Source: an uncultured Clostridia bacterium
Lineage (GTDB): Bacteria; Bacillota; Clostridia; TANB77; CAG-508
Length of the DNA: 64,000 nt
Direction of reading: 5' to 3'
Assembly (NCBI GenBank): GCA_934120045.1
Contig: CAKOTF010000003.1
Coordinates: 62,001-126,000, forward strand
A program made the position numbers and the translations under genes. Numbering within the stretch: position 1 is the stretch's first letter; the number at the start of each line of letters is the position of its first letter. The notes under the pieces are model-generated. The model saw only the letters and a program-made list of their open reading frames with translations, was not told the origin of the DNA and made no database searches. Of the stretch, positions 1 through 7,358 are shown piece by piece.

Positions 1-197
1 ATGAAGTTGAAGATGAAATTTTAAAAGTAGAATACTATGAAATAAAACCAATGACACCAGAAGATGCAAAACTAAAATTAGAAGAAAGATCAAGTCAAAT
101 GTTTTTAACATTTGTTAACCAAGAAAGTGGTAAAGTAAATGTTATCCATAGATTAAAAGATGGTAAAAACTTTGGTTTAATAGAACCAGAAGCATAA
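1..197 (+). CDS. hpf: Ribosome hibernation promoting factor, C-terminal part (partial)
   Basis: Only the last 64 codons lie in the window; the frame is open from base 3 and the gene begins upstream. The readable part holds the short C-terminal dimerisation domain of long-form HPF: a YYEIKPMTPEDAKLKLEE stretch, an F-x-T/V-F segment, then a VNVIHRLKDGKNFGLIEP-type ending, which matches the VNVVYRRxDGxYGLIEP ending of the family. Long HPF dimerises inactive 70S ribosomes into 100S particles in stationary phase. It converges on rqcH and shares a hairpin terminator with it. The identification rests on the C-terminal domain alone; the N-terminal ribosome-binding domain cannot be seen. Confidence 0.85.
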   Translation, partial: EVEDEILKVEYYEIKPMTPEDAKLKLEERSSQMFLTFVNQESGKVNVIHRLKDGKNFGLIEPEA

Positions 198-208
198 ATA
201 AAAAAATT

Positions 209-236
209 AATGAGGCTCAAATTAATGAGCCTCATT
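209..236. terminator. Bidirectional hairpin between hpf and rqcH
   Basis: A perfect 10-bp stem (AATGAGGCTC at 209-218 with GAGCCTCATT at 227-236) sits between the convergent genes. The last codons of rqcH form part of the hairpin. An A-run on the left gives a U-tract for the minus-strand transcript. Confidence 0.75.
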
Positions 237-1943
237 ATAATATGTAACTGAAATTGTTTTATTATTTGTAAAAATTACCATACCAGGTTTTGCACCATTA
301 GGTTTTTTTACATATTGAACCTTGCAATAATCAACAGGAACATTAGATGAGAATTTTGCTTTGCTATGTTCAACAGCAAGTTTAGCACATTTTACTAATG
401 TATCATCAGAAACATTTTGACCAGAATTTTTTAGTATAACATGACTTCCTTGAATATCTTTTGTATGAAGCCAAATATCATTTTTGTTGGCAAATGTGAA
501 TGTAAGCCAATCATTTTCTTTATTATTTTTTCCGACATATACATCAAAATTATCTATATTAAAATGTAAAGGGGAATATTGCTTATCTAATTTTTTCTTT
601 TTTGAAATTTTAGTATTTTGTTTCTTTGAATTTTGTTTCTTTTTTATAATTAAGTTTTCAGATATCTCATCCAAAATTTCTTGAATTTCAGTAACAGAAG
701 AGGCTGATTCAATTTCATAAATAATACTTTCAATATAATTTAATTCTGTTTCTGTTTCTGATTTTTGAATTGAAACAATTTGAAGTGCATTTTTTAATTT
801 GTTATATTTTTTGAAATAATGTTTTGCATTTATATTTGGAGAATATTTTCTATCTAATGGAATTTTGATTAGATTATTATTATCATAATAATTCTCAAGT
901 TCAATACAATCTGTGTGAGTATTTGTTAATTTATATAAATTTGAAGTTATTAATTCTCCATAAAGTCTATATTTATCTCTTTCTTCACAATCTTTTAATT
1001 TGGTATTAATACTATTTAAACGATTTAATAATTTTTTTTGTAAATCAATTACTAATTTTAAAGCATTATTTTTATAATTATTAAAATTTTCAATCTCTTC
1101 TCTATTAAAATAGAAATTATCAATAAATCTGTTTAATATAAGTTCATTTGTTTGACTATCTCCAAGTGTTAAGGCAAAATCTGAAAGTTTATTATTTTTA
1201 TATATTTCAGTAAATTGTAACTTATTTGTAAATGTTAAGATATTATTTAGATATTTTTCTAATTTTATTATATTTTCTTTATTAATAGTGTTAATATTAC
1301 ACTTTTCAAGAGAAGATTTTACAAATGATAAACTAAATCCGGTAAATGTATTAGCAAATCGTTTTGAAAATTCTTCAACCGATAGATTTAAATTATCTTG
1401 AAAGATATTGTATATATTAGATATTTTTGTGTAATCTAATTTTTCAGAAGTAGGGAAACTATATGTTCTAGATGGAAGAATATCTCTATAGATAGTATCT
1501 GTTGCGTAAATATGTCTTGAAGCATCAAGTATAATATTTTTACTATTTACCAAGATAATATTGCTATGTTTTCCCATAAGTTCAATTATTAAACTTTTTA
1601 TTTCGATTTCATTAAAATCATTAATTGTTTCAATATCAATTTTTACTAATCTTTCTAATCCATACATTTCGATATTTGAAATTTTTCCACTAATTAGATG
1701 TTTTCTTAGTAACATACAAAAATTTGGAGCGACAAATGGATTAGGTTTTGAGTTTGTTGTTAAATTTATTCTGTAATTGTGTGCATCAATACATATGTTT
1801 AAGGCATAATGCACTGAATTGGAGTAAATTCCTAATACAATAGTGTTTTTATCAGGTTGGTGTATTTTATCGATTTTTCCACCAATTAAAATATTTTTAA
1901 ATTCATTTGTAATTGCTTTTGTAACAATTCCATCAAATGCCAT
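222..1943 (-). CDS. rqcH: RqcH/Rqc2-family ribosome quality control protein (NFACT, FbpA)
   Basis: This 573-residue protein has the NFACT layout: an NFACT-N domain (about 1-250, starting MAFDGI), a middle HhH and coiled-coil part (about 280-430), a Lys-rich linker near 435-455, and an NFACT-R domain with the NDIWLHTKDIQGSH motif near 490-505. Bacterial RqcH binds obstructed 50S subunits and recruits tRNA-Ala to add alanine tails that mark the stalled peptide for degradation. The functional Asp-Arg pair of Bacillus subtilis (D97, R98) aligns with Glu97-Arg98 here, a conservative change. Older annotations call such proteins fibronectin-binding. The length is normal for the family. It lies next to hpf, another ribosome-stress gene. 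Confidence 0.93.
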   Translation of the reverse strand: MAFDGIVTKAITNEFKNILIGGKIDKIHQPDKNTIVLGIYSNSVHYALNICIDAHNYRINLTTNSKPNPFVAPNFCMLLRKHLISGKISNIEMYGLERLVKIDIETINDFNEIEIKSLIIELMGKHSNIILVNSKNIILDASRHIYATDTIYRDILPSRTYSFPTSEKLDYTKISNIYNIFQDNLNLSVEEFSKRFANTFTGFSLSFVKSSLEKCNINTINKENIIKLEKYLNNILTFTNKLQFTEIYKNNKLSDFALTLGDSQTNELILNRFIDNFYFNREEIENFNNYKNNALKLVIDLQKKLLNRLNSINTKLKDCEERDKYRLYGELITSNLYKLTNTHTDCIELENYYDNNNLIKIPLDRKYSPNINAKHYFKKYNKLKNALQIVSIQKSETETELNYIESIIYEIESASSVTEIQEILDEISENLIIKKKQNSKKQNTKISKKKKLDKQYSPLHFNIDNFDVYVGKNNKENDWLTFTFANKNDIWLHTKDIQGSHVILKNSGQNVSDDTLVKCAKLAVEHSKAKFSSNVPVDYCKVQYVKKPNGAKPGMVIFTNNKTISVTYYNEAH

Positions 1944-2019
1944 TATAAATCAGTCCTTATTTATAAATTTAGATTTTATGGATATCTATAACCATTAATG
2001 ATAATACCATAAAAATAGG

Positions 2020-2598
2020 CTATTGTAAATAATCTAATGGATTTACATAGTTGTTTTCAACTCTAAAACCTATATGAAGATGACAACCTGTTGTGGCTCC
2101 ATTTGTCGGTTTTCCAGTATTTGGATCACTATAAGTATTTCCAGCTACTCCATAAACATATTTGGGTCCAACATTTCCAATAATTTGACCTTGCTTAATT
2201 ATTTGGTCAACAAAAACAATGTAGAGAGGTGAGACATGACAATAAGAAATTTTTATACCATCATAATTAGTAAGCGTTATTGTATATCCACCACCTCCAA
2301 GAAATCCAGTAAAAGTAATGATTCCATCACAGGTAGCAATTAAATTTGTTCCTTCTGGTGCAGGTATGTCAATACCTTTGTGAAATGTAGATGCTCCTGT
2401 TGTTGGAGCAACTCTTTTTCCAAATTTTGAGGAAAGAGTGGTATAGCCTGGAATTGGCCAAGAATAATTAGAATTTCCTAAAAATATTAAATCTTTTTCA
2501 GGAGAGATTCGTTCAAAATTTGATGAAGAAAATATTGGAACGAAAAATGTGCATATGATAAGTGTAAATATAATTATTGAATAAAAAGTTTTTGACAA
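2020..2598 (-). CDS. Membrane-anchored M23 (LytM-type) peptidase
   Basis: The protein has 192 residues from a TTG start at 2598, eight bases behind a perfect AAAGGAGG site. A longer open frame starts at 2658, but its first 20 codons are the tRNA-Trp terminator, so that start is rejected. One N-terminal membrane segment (about residues 5-22) is followed by a lysostaphin-type M23 domain with the zinc motifs FHKGIDIPAP (HxxxD) and CHLHIGF (HxH). A Gly-rich turn lies between the two metal motifs. Such enzymes cut or bind peptidoglycan cross-bridges. Its position says nothing specific about timing. The two metal motifs are intact, so it is probably active; the substrate is unknown. Confidence 0.85.
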   Translation of the reverse strand: MSKTFYSIIIFTLIICTFFVPIFSSSNFERISPEKDLIFLGNSNYSWPIPGYTTLSSKFGKRVAPTTGASTFHKGIDIPAPEGTNLIATCDGIITFTGFLGGGGYTITLTNYDGIKISYCHVSPLYIVFVDQIIKQGQIIGNVGPKYVYGVAGNTYSDPNTGKPTNGATTGCHLHIGFRVENNYVNPLDYLQ

Positions 2599-2618
2599 AT
2601 AATCAGTCCTCCTTTCAG

Positions 2619-2654
2619 GATAAAAAAAATAGAGAATAGCTAATACTATTCTCT
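2619..2654 (-). terminator. Terminator of tRNA-Trp
   Basis: On the minus strand a 9-bp stem (2646-2654 pairing with 2631-2639, loop of 6) is followed by eight T residues (2623-2630). It lies just behind the tRNA CCA end and just before the ribosome site of the M23 gene. Confidence 0.85.
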
Positions 2655-2660
2655 TCAATA

Positions 2661-2735
2661 TGGCAGGGGTACTAGGATTCGAACCCAGACAAGCGGTTTT
2701 GGAGACCGATGTGCTACCATTGACACTATGCCCCT
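2661..2735 (-). tRNA. trnW: tRNA-Trp (CCA anticodon)
   Basis: Read on the minus strand, the 75-nt sequence starts AGGGGCATAGT and ends CCCCTGCCA with the 3' CCA encoded. The anticodon loop is CTCCAAA, giving anticodon CCA. D-arm, T-arm (GGTTCGAATCC) and discriminator G73 are all present, and the overall sequence closely follows Bacillus tRNA-Trp. One oddity is a C6-A67 mismatch in the acceptor stem, where the Bacillus form has C-G. It is transcribed alone, with its own promoter and terminator. Confidence 0.95.
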
Positions 2736-2752
2736 AAATCAATTACTTACTT

Positions 2753-2781
2753 ATAGTAACACAGATTAAAAAAAATTACAA
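2753..2781 (-). promoter_or_regulatory. Sigma-A promoter of tRNA-Trp
   Basis: On the minus strand TTGTAA (2781-2776), 17-bp spacer, TACTAT (2758-2753). The -10 ends 18 bases before the tRNA 5' end. Confidence 0.65.
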
Positions 2782-2801
2782 TAGATTTCTTTAAAAAAAA
2801 T

Positions 2802-2836
2802 AAAAAAGAAAGTCTATTTAATAAACTTTCTTTTTT
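2802..2836 (-). terminator. Terminator of the vWA gene
   Basis: An A/T-rich stem (AAGAAAGT at 2806-2813 with ACTTTCTT at 2825-2832, extended by A/T pairs) lies directly behind the stop of the vWA gene and is followed on the minus strand by a T-rich tract. Confidence 0.75.
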
Positions 2837-2842
2837 ATAAGA

Positions 2843-4228
2843 TTAAAAATCAAATTTTTTAGACTTTAATCCCAATATAACAGTTATTATAGCTATGATA
2901 GATATAAATCCAATTATTATAGGAGCACCTGTTTTTGGCAATTCTTCAGGAGCTTTTGTTTCATCATTTGTTGGTCGAGTTAATTGTTGAATTGCAGTAA
3001 GTTTTATTTTTGGTGTTACATCAGATTTTGTAGTTTTTGCAGTATTATCAAAATCTTTATAATTAATTTCAACTTTTTGATTTGTATTTAATATTTGATC
3101 TATTATTTTTTCGTCAAATTTATCTTTTAAAGTTAAAGTATATTGAACTTTTAAAGTTTCTTCAGCCTTTAATTCTGGAATTGTCCAAGTTATACTATTT
3201 GTTTCTTTATCAATTTTAGATGATATTTTTAAAGCGTCTACACCTTCAACATAAGCCATCTCAAAATTATCAACGATATATTGAGGGAAGTAGTCAACGA
3301 TTGTTATATCTTTTAATGTTTGTTCAACTGGAACTAAATCTGCATAGATTTGTTCTGTAATTGTTTTTTCAATTTCATTATCATTTATTTTATAGAACTT
3401 TCCAATAGTAGGTTGAGCTGTTGTTCCAAAAACACCTTGAATAACTTGACCATATGTATAAGATTTTCCTGTTGTATCAGTTTTGAAAACAGCTTCCTCA
3501 GAACTTATACCTGTTAAAAGTGAAATTACATTGATGTTTTTTAATGATTTTAATGTTTCATTAGTTGTTGAAATAACTTTTTCTAATGCTTCAACAGATA
3601 CTAAATCCGAACTTCCAACACACATATTAGGTAAGCCATCTGTTAACACAATTAAATATTTGTTATTTTTTTCAGTTGTAAATGTTTTTTGAGCTAGTTT
3701 TAAACCAGAATCTAAATCTGTATATGCTCCAGTTCCTTCAATAGAATTGATTTTTTCTTTTAAAATAGAAAAATCATTTGTAAAGTCAGATACCAATTGA
3801 GCATCTTTTTCTGTTCCTTGTTCTGAAACTTCAGAACTTGATGAGAATGAAACAATACCAATTTTTAATGTAGATGAGTTTAATGCTAATAAGTTTTTGA
3901 TAAGCTTATTAGCAGAATTCAAAACTAAATCTTTTCTTGTAACTTCATTAACTTTATCTGTCATGCTTGAAGAGTTATCAATTACTAACATTAATTCTCC
4001 TTCTGGTACTTTATTGATTGCATCATTATTAACTTGTAATTGTAATGTAACTTGGTTTTTGTCCAATTCAGAACTTACAATTTTCTTTTCAAATTTTGAA
4101 TTTTCATTTAATTTAATATTACAAATATTATTTTCAACAATCTCCATTTTTACTGGTGTTGAAGCAAAAACAGTTGTTGAAATTAAAATTAATAGCAAAC
4201 ATAATGCTATTGAAATTTTCTTTTTCAT
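2843..4228 (-). CDS. Secreted vWA-domain protein with LPXTG sorting signal
   Basis: The 461-residue protein starts with a signal peptide (about 1-23, ending VFAS) and ends with a cell-wall sorting signal: LPKTG near residue 431, a hydrophobic segment and a short basic tail. A von Willebrand A domain spans about 78-300. Its MIDAS motif DNSSSM (DxSxS) is intact, and further conserved positions are a YTDLDSGL threonine region and a VLTDG motif. The C-terminal half is a beta-rich wall-spanning region. Such proteins are linked to peptidoglycan by sortase and bind ligands or act as pilus-tip adhesins. A sortase gene lies about 25 kb away at 29478 and is a plausible processing enzyme. The ligand is unknown. 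Confidence 0.88.
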   Translation of the reverse strand: MKKKISIALCLLLILISTTVFASTPVKMEIVENNICNIKLNENSKFEKKIVSSELDKNQVTLQLQVNNDAINKVPEGELMLVIDNSSSMTDKVNEVTRKDLVLNSANKLIKNLLALNSSTLKIGIVSFSSSSEVSEQGTEKDAQLVSDFTNDFSILKEKINSIEGTGAYTDLDSGLKLAQKTFTTEKNNKYLIVLTDGLPNMCVGSSDLVSVEALEKVISTTNETLKSLKNINVISLLTGISSEEAVFKTDTTGKSYTYGQVIQGVFGTTAQPTIGKFYKINDNEIEKTITEQIYADLVPVEQTLKDITIVDYFPQYIVDNFEMAYVEGVDALKISSKIDKETNSITWTIPELKAEETLKVQYTLTLKDKFDEKIIDQILNTNQKVEINYKDFDNTAKTTKSDVTPKIKLTAIQQLTRPTNDETKAPEELPKTGAPIIIGFISIIAIITVILGLKSKKFDF

Positions 4229-4316
4229 AAAAATTTTCCTTTCTTCTTAATGTATCAGTAATATTTTAATATATTAAACAGAAAAATGCAATAGAAATAT
4301 AAGGTTTTTTATAAAG

Positions 4317-4342
4317 AAAAAAGGTCCTTACGGGCCTTTTTG
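4317..4342 (-). terminator. Terminator behind the Cys-rich peptide gene
   Basis: Stem AAGGTCC (4321-4327) with GGGCCTT (4332-4338), loop TTAC, flanked by A and T runs so that it can work on either strand. On the minus strand it separates the Cys-rich peptide gene from the vWA gene. Confidence 0.7.
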
Positions 4343-4349
4343 TGTGTAG

Positions 4350-4377
4350 GAAAAATCGCCAATATAGGTGATTTTTC
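4350..4377. repeat. Hairpin of the GAAAAATC type, copy 1
   Basis: An 11-bp inverted repeat (4350-4360 with 4367-4377, one G-T pair, 6-nt loop). A near-identical hairpin occurs at 7130-7158. The two flank the segment that carries the Cys-rich peptide and the U32 peptidase. Confidence 0.6.
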
Positions 4378-4404
4378 TATACATTATTGATTATGTCTAA
4401 AAGA

Positions 4405-4524
4405 TTAGCAACATCCACCTCTGTTACCACCACAACAGCAACAAATTAAAAGTATAAGAATTATTATCCAGCAGCAGTCATCTCCAAAACCAAAGCCACA
4501 TCCACAACCTCTATTTTCTGGCAT
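4405..4524 (-). CDS. Cys-rich 39-residue peptide
   Basis: A short open frame behind a perfect AAAGGAGG site (8-nt spacing to ATG at 4524). The product has ten cysteines in 39 residues: CGC near the N-terminus, CC at 17-18, a hydrophobic WIIILILLI core (19-27), CCCC at 28-31, and CC at the end. Glycines and Phe repeat in the N-terminal part (GCGCGFGFG). The layout resembles the YjcZ/CotVWXYZ-like small Gly/Cys-rich spore-associated proteins, with a central membrane-like segment, but I do not recognise a defined family. A sigma-K-like promoter lies upstream and a terminator downstream, so it looks monocistronic. Function unknown; spore coat, metal binding or a membrane peptide are possibilities. 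Confidence 0.75.
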   Translation of the reverse strand: MPENRGCGCGFGFGDDCCWIIILILLICCCCGGNRGGCC

Positions 4525-4559
4525 ACAAAACACCTCCTTTATAATTAAGATAAGATTTG

Positions 4560-4583
4560 CTAAAGAATTTTAAGTAATTCTTT
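4560..4583 (-). other. Leader hairpin of the Cys-rich peptide
   Basis: An A/T-rich inverted repeat (TAAAGAATT with AATTCTTTA) lies in the presumed 5' leader of the Cys-rich peptide gene, about 40 bases upstream of its start. Confidence 0.4.
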
Positions 4584-4604
4584 AAATTTTTTCTTTTGAT
4601 AATA

Positions 4605-4631
4605 TATAATATGGGGATATAGAAAAAGTGT
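4605..4631 (-). promoter_or_regulatory. Sigma-K-like promoter of the Cys-rich peptide
   Basis: On the minus strand AC, 16 bases, then CATATTATA, matching the mother-cell sigma-K pattern AC-N16-CATANNNTA. Such short A/T-rich matches can arise by chance in this genome. Confidence 0.35.
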
Positions 4632-4645
4632 TACACAATAAAAAT

Positions 4646-4670
4646 AGGAAAGAGAATTTTTCTCTTTCCT
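4646..4670 (-). terminator. Terminator of the U32 peptidase gene
   Basis: A perfect 10-bp stem (AGGAAAGAGA with TCTCTTTCCT, 5-nt loop) directly at the stop codon of the U32 gene, with a T-rich tract following on the minus strand. Confidence 0.75.
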
Positions 4671-7033
4671 TAAATTTCTTTATTAAAGTTTCCATTTGTA
4701 TATTGATTTCCTTCAAGTTTTTTACCAGTTAAAACAGTTTTTATAATATCATTAATTTCAGAAATATTTTCATCTAAAATATCAATTCTTGCAAAATCAA
4801 TAGGGAGTCCATCATATTTAATTGATGTTATTTTACTATTGTAAATAGTTGTAATTGTTTGGATATTATCTGGTATTATTCTGAATAAAAATCCAAGTCT
4901 GTCTTTTAAATAATATTTATTTGTTGAATTACATTTATGATCACATTCTGAATAACATTTATTTGATTTTCCTAATAAACAATAATTTGAATTCATTAAT
5001 GGAGTTCTTCCATAGGCAATTAATTCTGTTTTCTTATTTGTATTAAAGTTTTCTAAATCAGTTTTGTTAAGTTCAGGTGATAGTGTTATTGTATTTACAG
5101 GCAATTCATTGATAGTTAAATTGTTAAATATATTGAATGTGTAATTACATATAAATTCATAATCTTTGTAATCTTTTAAAAGCTCAAAATTTCCTATATT
5201 TGATAAAACAAATCCTTTTATTTTGTATTTTTCTAAAATAGTTGATAAGTTATTTTTTATTAATCTATTGTAATTATTTCTAATTATTGTTGGCATATAA
5301 ATATATGTATTAAATTTTTTACAAACATCTAAAAGTAGGTGAGAAAAGTTTTTATTTATAAAATATTTGAATGGTATATATATTTTAGATACATTTTTTA
5401 ATTCTAAATAATCATAACTTAAATTTAATGTATTTAATAATAAACTTATTTTTGTTTCTTTATGTGATGAACTTGGATTGTTTTCTATATAATTAGCATT
5501 TGATAATCTTCTAAAACTTGAAATAAGTTTTTCTTCATATTGAACTAATGCTTGTCTTCTAAGTTCATTAATTCCACTAATACTTGGAACATAAAGATTT
5601 TCTCCTAATTCAATATATATATTTTCAAAATTATAAGGTGTATTATTAGTTTTACAAATTTGAGAAATAAGTCTTTCTTTTGTCATAGGTGATTTTTGAG
5701 CAGGTTCAGGAATTATATTAGAGTTAATCTTAACAGATATATTGTTATCAAATATTTTTAAAGAAATAGGGGAGTTTAAGATAACTTTCATTTCACATGA
5801 CAAGTTTCTTTTTCTAGACTCTTTTTCAATAGTTTCTAATGCAGAAGTTGTTAATTCTTTATCAGAAATTTTGAATAATTTGTCACCTATAAAAATATCA
5901 CCTTTCATTCTACCAATTTTTATTTTATCACCAATATGTGCTTCTGTAATGTTTTTATCATTTTTCATTAATTCAGAAATAGTATATAGATTTGTTTCAT
6001 GTTTTTTATTTTCAACACAAATTTTATCTCCAACATGTAGAATTTCATTAGTTGTAAATGAAATATGTCCATGATTTTTATTGAAATTTGAAATAGTTCC
6101 TAAATATATTCCCATATTATTAGATTTTTGAGGATATATTAATTTTCTATTTTCAGTAGAAGATAGATGTCCATTTGAAAATCCACCTCTATTAAATACT
6201 TGTAATAAGTCTTTTTTGTCGTTTTCGTCAATTTTAAAATCATTTTTTGACATTGCTAAATCAAGGTATTTTCTATAAATTCTAGTAACAGTTGCAACAT
6301 ATTCAGGAGTTTTCATTCTACCTTCAATTTTTAGACAAGTTACTCCAGCATTTACTAGTTGTGGTAAATATTCTAATCCACACAAATCTCTAGGACTTAA
6401 TAAATAACCTTTATCAATAGTTGTATCATTTTCTAACAATTCATAAGGCAATCTACAAGGTTGAGCACATTTACCACGATTTCCAGAACGACCACCAACC
6501 ATACTTGAAAATAAACATTGACCTGAATATGAAATACAAAGGGCACCATGTACAAATGCCTCAATTTCAACATTTGAGTTTTTACATATATGTTCAATTT
6601 CTTGAATAGAAAGTTCTCTAGAAAGTACAACACGAGAAAATCCCATATTTTGAAGAGTAAGAACACCTTCTAAATTATGTACAGACATTTGTGTACTAGC
6701 ATGAACAGCAAGACCAGGAAAATTTTTTATCATATAACGAGCAAGACCTAAGTCTTGAACAATTATTGCATCAATACCATATTCGTAAGCTTTTTTGGCT
6801 AAAGCAATTGCATTATATATTTCATTATTTTTTATAAGAGTATTTAAAGTTAAATTTGTTTTAACACCTCTTATTTTTGCATAATTTATAGCTTTTTTTA
6901 GTGTATCATCATCAAAATTTGAAGCAAAAGCCCTTGCACTAAAACTATTTGCTCCAAAATATACAGCATCTGCACCATTTTGTACAGCAGCTTTTAAACA
7001 ATCAAAATCACCAACAGGTGAAAGTAATTCCAT
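4670..7033 (-). CDS. U32 family peptidase / RNA-modification-like protein
   Basis: The protein has 787 residues from the second of two adjacent ATGs (7036 and 7033), seven bases behind GGAGG; the first ATG of the longer frame (7051) overlaps this ribosome site. The N-terminal 300 residues form a TIM-barrel-like U32 domain beginning MELLSPVGDFD. The U32 signature EAFVHGALC...GQC is present, followed by the four-Cys cluster ending GNRGKCAQPCR. The remainder is the long C-terminal extension of the DUF3656-type members, ending with a second Cys group (CYSECDHKC). U32 proteins include collagenase-like peptidases and the 23S rRNA hydroxylation factor RlhA; the Cys cluster suggests an iron-sulfur centre. 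The true substrate here cannot be inferred. Confidence 0.85.
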   Translation of the reverse strand: MELLSPVGDFDCLKAAVQNGADAVYFGANSFSARAFASNFDDDTLKKAINYAKIRGVKTNLTLNTLIKNNEIYNAIALAKKAYEYGIDAIIVQDLGLARYMIKNFPGLAVHASTQMSVHNLEGVLTLQNMGFSRVVLSRELSIQEIEHICKNSNVEIEAFVHGALCISYSGQCLFSSMVGGRSGNRGKCAQPCRLPYELLENDTTIDKGYLLSPRDLCGLEYLPQLVNAGVTCLKIEGRMKTPEYVATVTRIYRKYLDLAMSKNDFKIDENDKKDLLQVFNRGGFSNGHLSSTENRKLIYPQKSNNMGIYLGTISNFNKNHGHISFTTNEILHVGDKICVENKKHETNLYTISELMKNDKNITEAHIGDKIKIGRMKGDIFIGDKLFKISDKELTTSALETIEKESRKRNLSCEMKVILNSPISLKIFDNNISVKINSNIIPEPAQKSPMTKERLISQICKTNNTPYNFENIYIELGENLYVPSISGINELRRQALVQYEEKLISSFRRLSNANYIENNPSSSHKETKISLLLNTLNLSYDYLELKNVSKIYIPFKYFINKNFSHLLLDVCKKFNTYIYMPTIIRNNYNRLIKNNLSTILEKYKIKGFVLSNIGNFELLKDYKDYEFICNYTFNIFNNLTINELPVNTITLSPELNKTDLENFNTNKKTELIAYGRTPLMNSNYCLLGKSNKCYSECDHKCNSTNKYYLKDRLGFLFRIIPDNIQTITTIYNSKITSIKYDGLPIDFARIDILDENISEINDIIKTVLTGKKLEGNQYTNGNFNKEI

Positions 7034-7068
7034 CATAAATCCTCCAATCATTATAAAAAACGGATTTA

Positions 7069-7158
7069 AGAATTTCTATGCAATGGAAATTGCTTAGAAA
7101 TTCTAATAATCCCCATAATTATTCTGTACGGAAAAATCACCTGCTAGGAGATTTTTCC
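7069..7158. other. Two hairpins upstream of the U32 gene
   Basis: The region between the divergent U32 and glucosaminidase genes (7034-7358) holds two inverted repeats. The first (7069-7104) pairs AGAATTTCT with AGAAATTCT around an inner GCAAT/ATTGC stem. The second (7130-7158) pairs GGAAAAATC with GATTTTTCC around CCT/AGG and is the second copy of the hairpin at 4350-4377. They lie in the presumed 5' leader of the U32 gene. The rest of the gap is A/T-rich and carries the promoter given separately. Confidence 0.55.
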
Positions 7159-7257
7159 TACATAATAAAAAACATTATATCATAAAAAAGGTAGAAACTA
7201 CAAGAAAAATTAAGGAATTTGTAATATAAATGTAATATAAAATACATATCGCCAAGG

Positions 7258-7296
7258 TTGACTTTAAGAACAAAAAAATGATATACTATTGTCGAA
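7258..7296 (+). promoter_or_regulatory. Promoter with overlapping Spo0A box
   Basis: TTGACT (7258-7263), 18-bp spacer, TATACT (7282-7287). The octamer TTGTCGAA (7289-7296), a perfect match to the Spo0A box core TGTCGAA, follows one base behind the -10 and would cover the transcription start. That position usually means repression by Spo0A-P. Confidence 0.6.
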
Positions 7297-7358
7297 GAAA
7301 AATGAAAAAAATAACAAAAGTAAATAATATATAAAATACTGTAAGAAGAGGAGAAAAA

